Notes under the pieces: model-generated
The model's input: the letters and a program-made list of their open reading frames with translations, nothing else
Database searches by the model: none
What the model was told of the DNA's origin: nothing
Program-made: the position numbers and the translations under genes
NCBI GenBank assembly: GCA_019637915.1
Contig: JAHBUV010000001.1
Location: 682,001 to 746,000, forward strand
Direction of reading: 5' to 3'
Source: Pseudobdellovibrionaceae bacterium
GTDB taxonomy: Bacteria > Bdellovibrionota > Bdellovibrionia > Bdellovibrionales > Bdellovibrionaceae
DNA: 64,000 nt
In this document: positions 37,367-47,187 of the stretch, one piece after another
How the letters are laid out: the number at the start of each line of letters is the position of its first letter
How positions within the stretch are numbered: position 1 is the first letter of the stretch

Positions 37367-38599
37367 TCAGTGGCTTCCGCCCCAGGACCAGCCGGCGTTG
37401 AGGCTCAACAATTGTTCTTTCATCTCCACGCGTTCGCCCAGCTGAGAGCTGTAACCATAGGCCACGTTCGTCAGAAAAGAACCCCAGGACCAATTCAGCC
37501 CGAGGCGCCCCCCGCCGCCGGCCGCGAGCTTTTCGCCTTCCGTCTTGGCGGGGGCGAGGACCTCCGCCGCGACGAAGGGGGACAAGCGATGGTTTCCCCA
37601 GGCCCAGGGGCTGAAGGAGTATTCCGCCTCCGCGTAAGGCAGAGTCATCGAACCCAGCTCCAGGTCAAAGCTGCCGTGGTGACCGTGAATGTGCACGCGC
37701 TGTTGCGCGCCCAGGGCCAGATGCCATCCCGAACCGCCTTCATTCTGGCGATGGAAAATCAGCGCGCCGCGATTGAGGTTGAAGCTCTCTTCGGAAAAAG
37801 CGTGGGCATTGCCTTCTGCCGGCGGCTGCAAGGCCAAATTCGTGAGGCCCACATCCACGCCGAAGGCCCCCAGGCCATCGAAGTGGCGCGTGACGCTGGC
37901 GGAAACCTGGGGACTCGGCTTCGAAGTCAGCTTGGATTGCGAGGCATTGGCGCGGTCTTTCCCTGACAGGCTCATGGACACCATGCCCGCCATCAATTTC
38001 CATTGGTAAAGCGAGTGCGGCTTTTCCGCCTCCGGCGCCGGTGCGGTCAAAGTGTTTTCCGCCAAGGGCGCCGCAGGTCCTGTGCTCGCCAACGGGTTAG
38101 GGCGGCCCGTGCTTTTCGCCAAGGTCGCGGCCGTGACCGGGGAACCGATTTTTTGCAAAGCGACGATCATGAAGTCCGTGCCCTGCTCTTCCGACAATTT
38201 CGGCGCGGTCTCGATGCGGAGTTTTTGACCGACTTTCAAATGATAGGGGGGCTTCAAGTCATTCCAGCGGATGATGTCGCCGTGGTGGCGGACGTCGCCG
38301 TAAAGATCCCGCGACACCATGTACACCGTGGTCGCCCGCGCGTTGACTTGATAGATCCAGGCGTCGCCTTGTTTTTCGATATGACGATGGCTCGGGGTCC
38401 CCGCCGGAATGTAAGGCGTCGGCGCCAGCGTCTCGGCGGGCAGCAGAGCTTCCGAGGCGGCGGCCGATGCCAAAGACGCCGAGGACGGGGCCGGTGATTG
38501 AGCTTCGCTCTTCACCGGCATCAACACGCCCAAAATGCTCAGCGTTAAAAGAGACTGAACAGCGCCCTTGAACAGAGTGTTTTTGTGACCTGTGCTCAT
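37367..38599 (-). CDS. LysM-like plus beta-barrel envelope protein
   Basis: The 410-residue protein starts with a signal peptide-like stretch (FKGAVQSLLTLSILGVLMPVKSEAQ) and a Pro/Ala-rich linker. A LysM-like segment follows at about 80-130 (DLYGDVRHHGDIIRWNDL then LKVGQKLRIE), which would bind peptidoglycan. From about 200 on it alternates strands typical of an outer-membrane barrel (VSASVTRHFDGLGAFGVDVG ... LSLNAGWSWGG). It therefore could link outer membrane and cell wall. The start at 38599 is set by the signal peptide. Confidence 0.68.
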   Translation of the reverse strand: MSTGHKNTLFKGAVQSLLTLSILGVLMPVKSEAQSPAPSSASLASAAASEALLPAETLAPTPYIPAGTPSHRHIEKQGDAWIYQVNARATTVYMVSRDLYGDVRHHGDIIRWNDLKPPYHLKVGQKLRIETAPKLSEEQGTDFMIVALQKIGSPVTAATLAKSTGRPNPLASTGPAAPLAENTLTAPAPEAEKPHSLYQWKLMAGMVSMSLSGKDRANASQSKLTSKPSPQVSASVTRHFDGLGAFGVDVGLTNLALQPPAEGNAHAFSEESFNLNRGALIFHRQNEGGSGWHLALGAQQRVHIHGHHGSFDLELGSMTLPYAEAEYSFSPWAWGNHRLSPFVAAEVLAPAKTEGEKLAAGGGGRLGLNWSWGSFLTNVAYGYSSQLGERVEMKEQLLSLNAGWSWGGSH

Positions 38600-38811
38600 A
38601 GGATCCCAGTTTAAATGAAGAACCGGGCGCGGGGGAAGGAGGCATGCCGGAGAAGGCATCGGTCACCGACAAAAGTCCGGGAATGTCGCCGCTTCCGGCG
38701 GCGAAAAAGTTTTCAGGCGGGCGCCAAGACCTTTCTCCTGGCCCTCGAGCGACCTCTCGTCCTATGATTTCCCTTCGAAAAGGCCCTGTTTTGCAAGAAG
38801 GAGACAACGAG

Positions 38812-39864
38812 ATGAAGCACAACTTCCGCCCCGGCCCCCGCAATCGCATCACCGACATCGAATCGATCCGCGTCGGACAAGCGGAAGATCACGAAGTGTG
38901 GACCGGAGTCTCCGCGATCCTTTTCGACTCCCCTGTCGTCGCCGCGGTGGACGTGCGCGGCGGGGCCCCGGGCACGCGCGACACCGATGCTTTGAACCCG
39001 AGCTGCCTCGTCGACCGCGTTGATGCCATCGTGCTGAGCGGTGGATCCGTTTTCGGTTTGGGCGCTTCCTCGGCCATCACCGATGCGCTGGCGGCCAAAG
39101 GCATCGGCTTCCCGATCGGGCCGGCGCGCGCGCCGATCGTGCCCAGCGCGGTGCTGTTCGATCTTTTGAACGGCGGCGATAAAAACTGGGGCGACAAATC
39201 CCCTTATGCGGACCTCGGTCGCCGCGCCCTCGAGCAAGCCACGCGGGATTTCGCGTTGGGGAATGCCGGCGCGGGTTTCGGCGCCAAGGCGGGACCCGTG
39301 AAAGGCGGCCTCGGCAGCGCCTCTTCGATTTCCGGCGATGGCTTGCAGGTCGGCGCTTTGGTCGCGGTCAACTGCGTGGGCAGTCCGGTGATGCCGGGAC
39401 AGTCTTGCCTGTGGGCATGGCCCTTTGAGCAAGCCAATGAGCTCGGCGGCCAACCGGTGCCGAGCGGCCCGATCAACTTCGACTCCCCGGAAGAAGCCTG
39501 GACAGGATCGCCCTTGGACAGCCTCACGAACCGCGCGGGGGAGAACACCACGATCGGCGTGGTCGCGACGAACGCCCGTCTGACGAAATCCGAAGCCTTG
39601 CGCGTGGCCATGATGGCGCAGGACGGTTACGCGCGTTCGATCCGCCCCATCCACACGCCCTTCGACGGCGACACCGTCTTCGCCGCCGCCACCGGCGTCT
39701 GGGGCCGGGACATCGAAAATCGCGCCGACCTCGTCAACCGCATTGGCTTGGTCGCCGCCGACTGCCTGGCCCGCGCCGTCGCCCGCGGCGTTTACGAAGC
39801 CAGCACCTTGGGCGACCTGCCGGCCTACCGCGAAGTGCACGGGAAGAATCTGCGGGTGAAGTGA
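38812..39864 (+). CDS. P1-family (S58) peptidase, NylC-like Ntn hydrolase
   Basis: The 350-residue protein matches the DmpA/NylC family in length and motifs: ITDIESIRVGQAEDHE at the N-terminus, VLSGGSVFGL, GGLGSAS and the self-cleavage site ENTTIGVVATNA. By analogy with NylC the precursor would cleave itself between Asn245 and Thr246, leaving the Thr as N-terminal nucleophile. Family members hydrolyse beta-amino-acid amides, D-peptides or nylon oligomers. The natural substrate is not known. AGGAG lies eight bases before the ATG at 38812. Confidence 0.85.
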   Translation: MKHNFRPGPRNRITDIESIRVGQAEDHEVWTGVSAILFDSPVVAAVDVRGGAPGTRDTDALNPSCLVDRVDAIVLSGGSVFGLGASSAITDALAAKGIGFPIGPARAPIVPSAVLFDLLNGGDKNWGDKSPYADLGRRALEQATRDFALGNAGAGFGAKAGPVKGGLGSASSISGDGLQVGALVAVNCVGSPVMPGQSCLWAWPFEQANELGGQPVPSGPINFDSPEEAWTGSPLDSLTNRAGENTTIGVVATNARLTKSEALRVAMMAQDGYARSIRPIHTPFDGDTVFAAATGVWGRDIENRADLVNRIGLVAADCLARAVARGVYEASTLGDLPAYREVHGKNLRVK

Positions 39865-39879
39865 GGAGCGGCTCCGCCC

Positions 39880-40653
39880 TCAATCCGCCCGGCTTCGTCG
39901 GCGCGGACGGCTGGGACCGCGGCGCCGCTCGGAGCGGCGGCGGGACCAAATCTCCGCGGGCGAAGTCGTCGTCTGATCGCGAAAGTCACAAATGGAATTC
40001 GGGAAGGGCCTGACCGGCAGCCGCAACGTCAACGTGGTGATGTGAACTTGGCCACGGGAGGTGACCCCCTTGGTTCCCCAGAACCTGAACGAGATTTTTC
40101 CCTTCATCTGGTCTCTCCAGAGCCAGGGGGGCACGGGATTCTCCGTTTTCCAGAGCCCCACGCGTTTGGTCTTCGCCCATCGTTCGAGTCGATCGAGCTG
40201 AATCCGCCGCTGCTTGGAAAGGTGGCCGTAATACTGGCGCATCACCCAAGCATGGCCCAACATCACCATGCGCTCGTTGACGTTGATCCACTTTGAATCC
40301 TGTTGAACGAAAATCGTCGCGACCGTGCGTTCGTAGACATCGGTCCCATGGGTTTCGATGCGCACGCGCCGGCCGCCGATCAGCTTGATCAGCCCGGCTT
40401 TCGCGATGTCTCCCCAGGGTTGCCCGTCCTCCGGGCAATCAATGGAACTCAGGCGGATCCGAATGTCGTATCCCGAATCCGAAACGATGACGGTATCTCC
40501 GTCGAGCACCTCGCGCACCTTCACTTCCAGCAAACGCACCGGCGGGACGAGCGGCGAACGAGCGTCTCGCTGACGGCTCTCCCGCGGGAGGCACACAACG
40601 CCTCTCAACAAACCGCAGAGTGAGCGCCATACAAACCTCAAGAGATTCGACAA
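39880..40653 (-). CDS. Staphylococcal-nuclease-like (SNase) domain protein
   Basis: The protein carries the SNase core. VLDGDTVIV has the acidic metal ligands, IRIRLSSIDCPE the catalytic Arg and Glu, and DVYERTVATIFV the second Arg. The N-terminus is hydrophobic (LRFVWRSLCGLLRGVVC), so it is probably exported. Behind the domain is an unusual Arg/Ser-rich tail of about 25 residues, maybe for nucleic-acid binding. I prefer the TTG at 40653, which follows AGGGGG; a GTG at 40707 is the longer alternative. It is convergent with the P1 peptidase. Confidence 0.72.
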   Translation of the reverse strand: MSNLLRFVWRSLCGLLRGVVCLPRESRQRDARSPLVPPVRLLEVKVREVLDGDTVIVSDSGYDIRIRLSSIDCPEDGQPWGDIAKAGLIKLIGGRRVRIETHGTDVYERTVATIFVQQDSKWINVNERMVMLGHAWVMRQYYGHLSKQRRIQLDRLERWAKTKRVGLWKTENPVPPWLWRDQMKGKISFRFWGTKGVTSRGQVHITTLTLRLPVRPFPNSICDFRDQTTTSPAEIWSRRRSERRRGPSRPRRRSRAD

Positions 40654-40915
40654 AATTCCCCCTCCGATTTTCTCCCTATCGGCAACCGCTCCCGTCGCCT
40701 CAAACACTGAAATCCTTTAGCCTCCTGAAGAAAAAATAAGCCCACACCGGTTCCGGAAGAAGAGGGAAACCCAAGTCGAATTTCCGTGACCGGCTTCAAC
40801 GAAAACCGGACGCCCAAGTCCGTGCATCTGACAAAATATCAAGTTATTTCATGTAGTTAAAATTTTATTTGATTTCAGCATCCTCCCGCCTTCATCTTTT
40901 TTCTCATGAAAAAAT
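40654..40915. other. AT-rich divergent intergenic region
   Basis: About 260 bases lie between the nuclease and the TetR/VOC operon. The part from about 40830 to 40900 is strikingly AT-rich (CAAAATATCAAGTTATTTCATG) and probably contains the promoter for the TetR gene, immediately before its palindromic operator. No further gene was seen. Confidence 0.35.
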
Positions 40916-40939
40916 TTAACATACCGATTAGTATGTTAA
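40916..40939. promoter_or_regulatory. TetR-type operator, inverted repeat
   Basis: Perfect arms TTAACATAC (40916-40924) and GTATGTTAA (40931-40939) flank CGATTA. The site ends two bases before the ATG at 40942. The core ACATACCGATTAGTATGT resembles known TetR-family operators. Binding here would block transcription or early translation of the regulator and the coupled VOC gene. Confidence 0.65.
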
Positions 40940-40941
40940 TA

Positions 40942-41589
40942 ATGAAGCCAACGAAGGCCCCAAAAAGAAGGACCAGGAACCTCGAGAAATCCCGCCGGGA
41001 GATTCTGGACGTCGCTTTTTTTGAGGTCTTCACCCGGGGTTTCCAAGGCGTGAGCGTGGATGACATCGTGAAAAAAACCAGCCTCACCAAAGGGGCTTTT
41101 TACCATCACTTCCCGACGAAGCTGGATCTCGGTTACGCCTTGGTCGAAGAGGTCGTCACGCCCATGATTCTGGACCGCTGGATCACGCCCCTGAAGGATT
41201 TCAAGAACCCTTTGGAGGGGATCCTGCAAAGGCTCGACACCCTGATCGGCCGCGCCGATCCCAAAGAGCTGCGCTGGGGCTGCCCCCTCAACAACCTCGT
41301 CCAGGAAATGGCCCCGGTGGACGCGGGTTTCCGCAAACGCCTGGAGCGGGCGTTGACTCTGTGGATCGACGAAATGGACCAACAGCTGCAGAGGGCGAGG
41401 AGGGACGGCTACCTGTCCCCGAACGTCCGCACCCGCGATGTCGCCCATTTCCTCGTGATGACCCATGAGGGTTTTTACGGCCTGCTCAAGGGCCTTCATG
41501 ACCCCAAGGCCTTCGATGTGCTTTACAGCTCTTTGAAAAGATATTTCCAGACGATCGAAACCCAACCCCTGACCAGGAGGAACTCATGA
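40942..41589 (+). CDS. TetR/AcrR-family regulator
   Basis: The 215-residue protein has a TetR HTH (SRREILDVAFFEVFTRGF, VDDIVKKTSLTKGAFYHHF) and a TetR C-terminal domain of the type with GCPLNNLVQEMAPVD. Three in-frame ATGs are possible (40906, 40933, 40942). The first two lie upstream of or inside the perfect palindrome at 40916-40939, so I favour 40942, although no Shine-Dalgarno sequence precedes it. Its stop overlaps the start of the VOC protein by four bases, so the two are co-regulated. Confidence 0.8.
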   Translation: MKPTKAPKRRTRNLEKSRREILDVAFFEVFTRGFQGVSVDDIVKKTSLTKGAFYHHFPTKLDLGYALVEEVVTPMILDRWITPLKDFKNPLEGILQRLDTLIGRADPKELRWGCPLNNLVQEMAPVDAGFRKRLERALTLWIDEMDQQLQRARRDGYLSPNVRTRDVAHFLVMTHEGFYGLLKGLHDPKAFDVLYSSLKRYFQTIETQPLTRRNS

Positions 41590-42077
41590 AACCGTTCGGA
41601 ATTTGCCTTTGGTTCGACACGGAAGCAGAGGAAGCCGCGAAGTTCTACACTTCCATTTTCAAAAACGGCCGCATCGGCGCGATCGCCCGCTTCGGCAAGG
41701 AGGGCTTCGAGTACCACGGCAAACCCGAAGGCTCGGTGATGACCGTCGAGTTCGAAGTCAACGGCCAGAAATTCGTCGCCGTGAACGGTGGCCCCCAGTT
41801 CAAATTCAACGAGTCGTTTTCCCTGATGGTGTCCTGCGAATCACAAAAGGAAATCGACGAGTACTGGGAAAAACTCCTCGCCGGCGGCGGTCAGCCTTCG
41901 CAATGCGGATGGCTGAAAGACCGCTTCGGATTTTCCTGGCAGGTCGTGCCGGCGGCGTTGGACGAAATGATGGCGTCCAAAGACCCGGAAAAGAAAAAAC
42001 GCGTGACGGCCGAGATGTTCAAAATGGTGAAGTTCGACATCGCCGCCCTTCAGCGCGCTTTCGACGGGATCCAATAA
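41586..42077 (+). CDS. VOC-superfamily protein (PhnB / 3-demethylubiquinone methyltransferase-like)
   Basis: The 163-residue protein starts KPFGICLWFDTEAEEAAKFY and has FNESFSLMVSCESQKEIDEYWEKLL and CGWLKDRFGFSWQVVP, the hallmarks of the PhnB-like group in the glyoxalase/VOC fold, often annotated 3-demethylubiquinone-9 3-methyltransferase. No methyltransferase SAM motif is present, so the enzymatic name is doubtful. AGGAGG lies five bases upstream of the ATG. It is translationally coupled to the TetR gene. Confidence 0.85.
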   Translation: MKPFGICLWFDTEAEEAAKFYTSIFKNGRIGAIARFGKEGFEYHGKPEGSVMTVEFEVNGQKFVAVNGGPQFKFNESFSLMVSCESQKEIDEYWEKLLAGGGQPSQCGWLKDRFGFSWQVVPAALDEMMASKDPEKKKRVTAEMFKMVKFDIAALQRAFDGIQ

Positions 42078-42082
42078 AAAAA

Positions 42083-42116
42083 GCCGGGCCCCCGCCTTCC
42101 TCGGCGGGGGCCCGGC
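42083..42116. terminator. Strong hairpin terminator between VOC gene and katG
   Basis: A 14-bp GC-rich perfect stem (GCCGGGCCCCCGCC / GGCGGGGGCCCGGC) with loop TTCCTC is preceded by A7 on the plus strand, i.e. a T-tract for the minus strand. It serves the convergent VOC and katG genes. Confidence 0.85.
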
Positions 42117-42130
42117 CTCTGTTCACGACA

Positions 42131-44419
<2,289 letters not shown>

Positions 44420-44465
44420 TCAGCTTTGCCCCATCATGATTCGAAAAATAAAATGAGATGTAAAG

Positions 44466-44482
44466 TTGATAGTTTCTATCAA
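44466..44482. promoter_or_regulatory. Candidate OxyR site in katG-oxyR intergenic region
   Basis: The palindrome TTGATAG-TTT-CTATCAA is centred in the 136-base divergent region. It contains ATAG and CTAT tetramers like those in OxyR boxes, though their spacing (3 bases) is shorter than the E. coli consensus. A further TGATTGA and ATCGATCAAA follow before the oxyR start. Confidence 0.55.
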
Positions 44483-44519
44483 TGATTGAAAAAATCGATC
44501 AAACATCCGGGAGGCCGCG

Positions 44520-45473
44520 ATGCCGAGCTTGGTTCAATTGGAGTATGTCGTCGCCGTTGCAAACATGAAACATTTTGGCCAGGCGGCGAAGGCCTGTTGC
44601 GTTTCGCAGCCGACCCTGAGCCTGCAAATCAAAAAAGTCGAGGACCAGATCGGCGTCGAGATTTTCGACCGGATGAAAAAACCGGTGATCATGACGCCCG
44701 AGGGCGAGATCTTCGTCCGCCAGGCGAGGCTTCTGCTGCGCGAGCACCGGATCCTGCGCAGTCTCTTCGAACAGCGCGGCAACGACGTGAGCGGCGAGTT
44801 CCGTTTGGGCGTGATCCCCACGCTCACGAACTCCCTCCTGCCGAGTTTCATTCACGAATTTTCCGAGCTCTACCCGGAAGTGATCCTGAAGATCGACGAA
44901 CTGCAAACGTCATCGATCCTGAAGGCTCTGGAGGAGGATCGTCTGGACGGAGCGCTCATGGCGACCCCTCTGGGGGTCGAGGGTCTGCACGAGGAACCGT
45001 TGTTCTACGAGACGTTTCAGGTTTACGCGGCGAAAGGGCATCGCCTGTTGAAGACGAAGAGCTGTCGTTTGAAGGACCTCGATCCCTCCGATTTATGGCT
45101 GCTGCAGGACGGGCATTGCTTCAAGGACCAGGTGGTGCAGCTCTGCCCCCTGGACGCGAAAAGCGAAGCGGGCCTGCCGCGGGTGCAATTCCAGGGCGGG
45201 AATCTCGACACCCTGCTGAGGCTGATCAAAAGAGGGCACGGCTATACCCTTCTGCCGTCCTTCATGACCCATCACATGGAGGAGAATGAAATCCAGGCCC
45301 ACGTGCGGAAATTCCAGAAGCCCTATCCAGCGCGGGAAATCAGCCTGGTCACGCGACGCACGCAATGGAAACGCAAGATCGCCGAAGCGATCAAGGAAAC
45401 GATCCAGCAGCACCTGCCGAAAACCCTGTCCCGGGAAAAGAACGAGGACCTGAACGTGCTGGAACTGTGTTAG
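44520..45473 (+). CDS. oxyR: LysR-type hydrogen-peroxide sensor OxyR
   Basis: The 317-residue protein has the LysR winged HTH (MPSLVQLEYVVAVANMKHFG, CCVSQPTLSLQIKKVEDQIG) and a regulatory domain with Cys200 and Cys209 in GHCFKDQVVQLC. Number and spacing are the same as the redox cysteines 199/208 of E. coli OxyR. Oxidation would form the disulfide that activates katG, which is divergent from it. GGGAGG lies five bases upstream. A damaged second copy of its last ~230 bases is found at 48466-48615. Confidence 0.92.
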   Translation: MPSLVQLEYVVAVANMKHFGQAAKACCVSQPTLSLQIKKVEDQIGVEIFDRMKKPVIMTPEGEIFVRQARLLLREHRILRSLFEQRGNDVSGEFRLGVIPTLTNSLLPSFIHEFSELYPEVILKIDELQTSSILKALEEDRLDGALMATPLGVEGLHEEPLFYETFQVYAAKGHRLLKTKSCRLKDLDPSDLWLLQDGHCFKDQVVQLCPLDAKSEAGLPRVQFQGGNLDTLLRLIKRGHGYTLLPSFMTHHMEENEIQAHVRKFQKPYPAREISLVTRRTQWKRKIAEAIKETIQQHLPKTLSREKNEDLNVLELC

Positions 45474-45512
45474 GTGGATTTTTGAAGGACGGTCGCGAGA
45501 TCACTTCCGGCG
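45244..45512 (+). repeat. Direct repeat A, copy 1 (oxyR 3' end and tail)
   Basis: The 3' end of oxyR plus about 35 downstream bases recurs at 48466-48640. The downstream part (GAAGGACGGTCGCGAGATCAC) matches the end of the convergent DUF2200 gene in copy 2, suggesting that DUF2200 originally followed here. The two copies enclose the accessory island. Confidence 0.75.
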
Positions 45513-45590
45513 CCGGAAGCGGCTTGATGAACGGATATGCCAAAGCGAAGGCAATCGTTTAAAAAACTAAGCATTGAATAACAATAGGCT

Positions 45591-45627
45591 ATTTCAATAT
45601 TATCCCCAATAGGGATAATATTGAAAT
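45591..45627. promoter_or_regulatory. Operator palindrome 1 of the MntA-HepT module
   Basis: Perfect 16-base arms (45591-45606 and 45612-45627) are separated by CAATA. Its central 25 bases are the exact reverse complement of the second palindrome at 45655-45679, with centres 58 bases apart. It is a likely target of the HTH domain of the MntA-type antitoxin. Confidence 0.7.
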
Positions 45628-45654
45628 TAACTAAGTGTTTTGGTTATTTACGTG

Positions 45655-45679
45655 ATATTATCCCTATTGGGGATAATAT
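45655..45679. promoter_or_regulatory. Operator palindrome 2 of the MntA-HepT module
   Basis: Arms ATATTATCCC and GGGATAATAT flank TATTG. The right arm runs into the start codon (ATG 45678-45680), so protein bound here would block initiation. The GGGGA inside it may double as ribosome-binding site. Confidence 0.7.
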
Positions 45680-46214
45680 GGGAAAATTGAATGAGCTCGC
45701 ACTCATCGGAGAGGCCTTAAAAGAAGAACGTCGTCTTTTAGGCATGACACAGGCGCAAGCGGCCCGTCAGTTTAAAATAAGCCTCAAGGCTCTGCGCAAT
45801 CTTGAGCAGGGATACGGAGGAGTGACCCTCGCCACGGCATCTCAAATCCTTGAGTATATGGGAAAGCAGCTGAGGGTTGGTGACATCATCGCCAGTCCGG
45901 CAAACCAGCCCATGAAGAGACCACGGCGGAAGCAAATTCTGGAAACACTTGAGCTGGTGAAGCCTGTCTTGCAGAAAAAGTTCTCCGTCGACAAGATCGC
46001 TTTGTTCGGAAGCTGCGCCCGCGATGAAGCAACTAAAAATTCCGATATTGATCTCGCGATCCATTTTTCAAAGCCGCCCACCTTCAGCTCCCTGGGAAGA
46101 CTCACGGTTTTTCTGGAGGCCCTCTTTGACGGAAGGAAAACGGACATCGTCGAATTCAAGAAGATGATTCCCGAAGTCGCCACCAAGGCAAAACGGGATT
46201 TCATCTATGTCTAA
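45678..46214 (+). CDS. mntA: MntA-type nucleotidyltransferase antitoxin with N-terminal HTH
   Basis: The 178-residue protein combines an XRE-like HTH (about 20-65; MTQAQAARQFKISLKALRNL) with a minimal nucleotidyltransferase domain with the GSx10DxD motif (GSCARDEATKNSDID, residues 111-125) and a third Asp in KTDIVEF. Such enzymes AMPylate their HepT partner and so neutralise it. The HTH probably binds the two palindromes upstream. I start at 45678, since upstream TTG 45621 lies inside the first palindrome region. It overlaps hepT by eight bases. Confidence 0.85.
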   Translation: MGKLNELALIGEALKEERRLLGMTQAQAARQFKISLKALRNLEQGYGGVTLATASQILEYMGKQLRVGDIIASPANQPMKRPRRKQILETLELVKPVLQKKFSVDKIALFGSCARDEATKNSDIDLAIHFSKPPTFSSLGRLTVFLEALFDGRKTDIVEFKKMIPEVATKAKRDFIYV

Positions 46215-46578
46215 ATCGAAGGAATACAAAGACAGCTCCGTTTACCTGCGGGAAATGCAAAGGGCCTGTCAAAAAATCAACGAATACGTGCAGCGAACCA
46301 CCGAAAAAGAGTTTCTCCAGTGTCTCGAGTCCTACGATGCTATCTGCATGCAATTCTCGCAGTTGGGTGAACAAGTGAGTTTGCTGGAGAAGCATACCGA
46401 CAAAATCATCTCTCATTTCCCGGATGAAGTGGATTGGCCCGCGATCAAAGCGCTCAGAAACAGAATTGATCACGCCTACGCCACAATCGACGCCGTGATG
46501 ATTTGGAATTTCGCCAAAGAGGACTTGGCTGAAATCGAGCATGCGGTGGCCCGAATTCTGAAGAAAAGATATGGGTAG
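46207..46578 (+). CDS. hepT: HepT-type HEPN toxin (DUF86)
   Basis: The 123-residue helical protein is of the DUF86/HepT type. The RNase motif Rx4HxY is present as RNRIDHAY (Arg84, His89, Tyr91), and the Tyr is the AMPylation target in studied HepT proteins. It would cleave RNA unless modified by the MntA partner. The start overlaps the antitoxin end by eight bases. Base composition is AT-richer than the flanking chromosome, consistent with transfer. Confidence 0.85.
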   Translation: MSKSKEYKDSSVYLREMQRACQKINEYVQRTTEKEFLQCLESYDAICMQFSQLGEQVSLLEKHTDKIISHFPDEVDWPAIKALRNRIDHAYATIDAVMIWNFAKEDLAEIEHAVARILKKRYG

Positions 46579-46616
46579 TCATGACGAATGAACAAAGTCA
46601 TTCAAACGACAATCCG

Positions 46617-46711
46617 TGAATCTCTTAATTGAAAGCGAAAACGAGCCCTGAAGGACTTCAACGGTCGTTTTCGATTGTTCGCTGGGATTTCCACTTGGAA
46701 AAAGTGGCGGG
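46617..46711. repeat. Direct repeat B, copy 1 (tRNA-Asp trailer copy)
   Basis: These 95 bases match 49107-49201, the region immediately 3' of tRNA-Asp. The last 68 bases differ by one substitution only. The repeat ends exactly where the tRNA acceptor stem begins; beyond it the sequence GTCGTATGGGACGAG resembles the tRNA end only weakly. Confidence 0.8.
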
Positions 46712-46866
46712 TCGTATGGGACGAGTTTAGAACTCAATATAGTGGCTAAACGTTTGAATAGCTTTAGAGGCAGATAAGAGCACCACGTACTCCTCTAATG
46801 CCTTACAATAAGCGTCAATATCAGCTATTGATGACTCTCCTATAAGTAAGCCCTATAGTTTTATTG
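46712..46866. other. AT-rich leader of the second MNT/HEPN pair
   Basis: This is AT-rich non-coding sequence between repeat B copy 1 and the MNT gene. It contains an imperfect T-arm-like hairpin (GAGTTTAGAACTC near 46724) and probable promoter sequence. No gene was recognised. Confidence 0.35.
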
Positions 46867-47187
46867 ATGGCCGTAGTTGACGAAAAACTCCAACACATTA
46901 TCCAAACTCTGAAACAAGAGTTTCAGCCAAAAAGGATTTTACTTTTTGGTTCCAGAGGACGTGGCGATCACCATGCTCATAGTGACTATGACCTCGTGTT
47001 GGTAGGGGCTATATCCTCTCTTTCTAAAATAGAAAGAATGCAGCGAGCTTCCGATCTTCTTTATCCCCTCGGCGTAACTGCCGACGTCTTTTTCTATTCC
47101 GAAGAAGAGTTCAATGATTGGAAGACCGAGTTCAGCTCTATTCCTGAAGTCGCCTCACGCGAAGGTCGGGAGTTGGATCTTGGCTAA
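46867..47187 (+). CDS. MNT-type minimal nucleotidyltransferase (antitoxin)
   Basis: The 106-residue minimal nucleotidyltransferase has the GSx10DxD motif (FGSRGRGDHHAHSDYDLVLV, Gly28-Ser29 and Asp40/Asp42) and a third Asp in TADVFFY. It has no HTH domain, unlike the first antitoxin. It is followed by a HEPN protein, so it should be the antitoxin of a second MNT/HEPN module. The ATG at 46867 is used, although a TTG three bases upstream is in frame. No clear ribosome-binding site is present. Confidence 0.8.
   Translation: MAVVDEKLQHIIQTLKQEFQPKRILLFGSRGRGDHHAHSDYDLVLVGAISSLSKIERMQRASDLLYPLGVTADVFFYSEEEFNDWKTEFSSIPEVASREGRELDLG

Noticed and set aside
46700-46760. Possible tRNA fragment at the end of repeat B copy 1
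   Set aside because: There is a T-arm-like hairpin and weak likeness to the tRNA-Asp end, but no acceptor partner strand or anticodon arm follows, so no tRNA gene or clear att site can be claimed.
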